A DNA stretch of 64,000 nt, taken from assembly GCF_003144245.1 (NCBI RefSeq), contig NW_020289975.1, positions 2,499,496-2,563,495 on the forward strand, written 5' to 3'. The translations under genes and the position numbers were made by a program. The DNA comes from Jaminaea rosea. Its lineage: Eukaryota; Basidiomycota; Exobasidiomycetes; Microstromatales. The notes under the pieces were generated by a model. That model was not told where the DNA came from. It was given only the letters and a program-made list of their open reading frames with translations, and ran no database searches. Numbering within the stretch: the first letter of the stretch is position 1; every line of letters begins with the position of its first letter. Below, one piece after another: positions 63,709-64,000 of the stretch.

Positions 63709-64000
63709 GTCTTTGAGGAGAACATGCCTGCGATCGTTGGCTCATCGAAGTTGTGGTGCGCGTACGATAGAATGCACACGCCTCCTGCGTCCATCTCAAA
63801 GAGACGGCCGTTGGTCAGAGGCAGGCCGAGCCAGCGGGTGATGAAGCAGCTGCGGGTGATGATGACGGGCGAAAGATCAGCGACACAATGCTTACCAGTC
63901 AAGAGCCTTGCTCTCTCGCCCGCCAGTCCTCACCGGCTGTGATGCCCATGGCTGACAATCATGACATCGCCCCCCTTCTGCATCACCGCTTGATCATGCG
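63705..64000 (-). CDS. Histidine-phosphatase (Shb17/phosphoglycerate-mutase-like) C-terminus, partial at window edge
   Basis: Exons from beyond 64000 to 63934, and 63849-63709, with an 84-nt intron (GTGAGG...CGCAG). The frame reads VMQKGGDVMIVSHGHHSR then CFITRWLGLPLTNGRLF and ILSYAHHNFDEPTIAGMF. VSHGHxSR carries the second catalytic His of the superfamily, and RWLGLPL...LSYAHHNFDEP is typical of fungal Shb17-like sugar phosphatases. Shb17 hydrolyses sedoheptulose-1,7-bisphosphate to feed ribose synthesis. The N-terminal RHG motif lies outside the window. If the last intron is not spliced, TGA at 63705-63707 ends the protein after SSKT; if spliced, it continues into thymidylate synthase. Exact substrate is inferred. 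Confidence 0.75.

Overview
The window is nuclear DNA from a GC-rich fungus, most likely a basidiomycete and perhaps a smut relative (Ustilaginomycotina). That placement is inference. It rests on dense, mostly intron-poor genes, short GT-AG introns of about 64-155 nt, long Ser/Ala/Gly-rich disordered proteins, and the mix of families. I see no transposon, virus-like element, rRNA, tRNA or CRISPR array.

Layout, left to right. 0-8 kb: the tail of a + strand gene, a Tlg1/syntaxin-6-type SNARE (-), a LYR-motif protein (+), a coilin-like Cajal-body protein (-, 2 exons), and a Mim1/Tom13-like mitochondrial import factor (+). 8-20 kb: a P5B (Ypk9/ATP13A2-type) ATPase (-), a 1501-residue single-pass membrane protein rich in Gly-Gln and Gly-Asn repeats (-), and an Ncp1-like Lys/Glu-rich protein (-). 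20-30 kb: a Bqt4-type inner nuclear membrane protein (+, 3 exons), a PLP-dependent decarboxylase (+), a Yra1/ALYREF mRNA export factor (-, 4 exons), and mitochondrial Lon protease (+). 30-48 kb: a 1660-residue disordered protein carrying an AhpC/TSA-like domain (-), a coiled-coil protein (-), a homeobox transcription factor with a GC-AG intron (-) behind a 3.6 kb gene-free leader, and a membrane-anchored GH16 protein (-).

48-64 kb: a degenerate amidohydrolase-like protein (-), a SET-domain methyltransferase of the Rubisco-LSMT/SETD type (-), a 108-residue zinc-ribbon protein (+, 3 exons), an oxysterol-binding protein (+), the second-largest subunit of RNA polymerase I (-) divergent from NOC4 (+), then thymidylate synthase (-) and the C-terminal end of a histidine-phosphatase (Shb17-like) gene running off the right edge.

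The most unusual signal is at the right end. The thymidylate synthase frame has no ATG. A well-formed 87-nt intron joins the last phosphatase exon to it in frame, and the phosphatase's apparent stop codon lies inside that intron's donor site. This suggests a phosphatase-thymidylate synthase fusion, possibly switched by intron retention. RNA polymerase I subunit 2 and NOC4 share a 208-bp bidirectional promoter with an RRPE-like A/T motif, which fits co-regulation of ribosome biogenesis.
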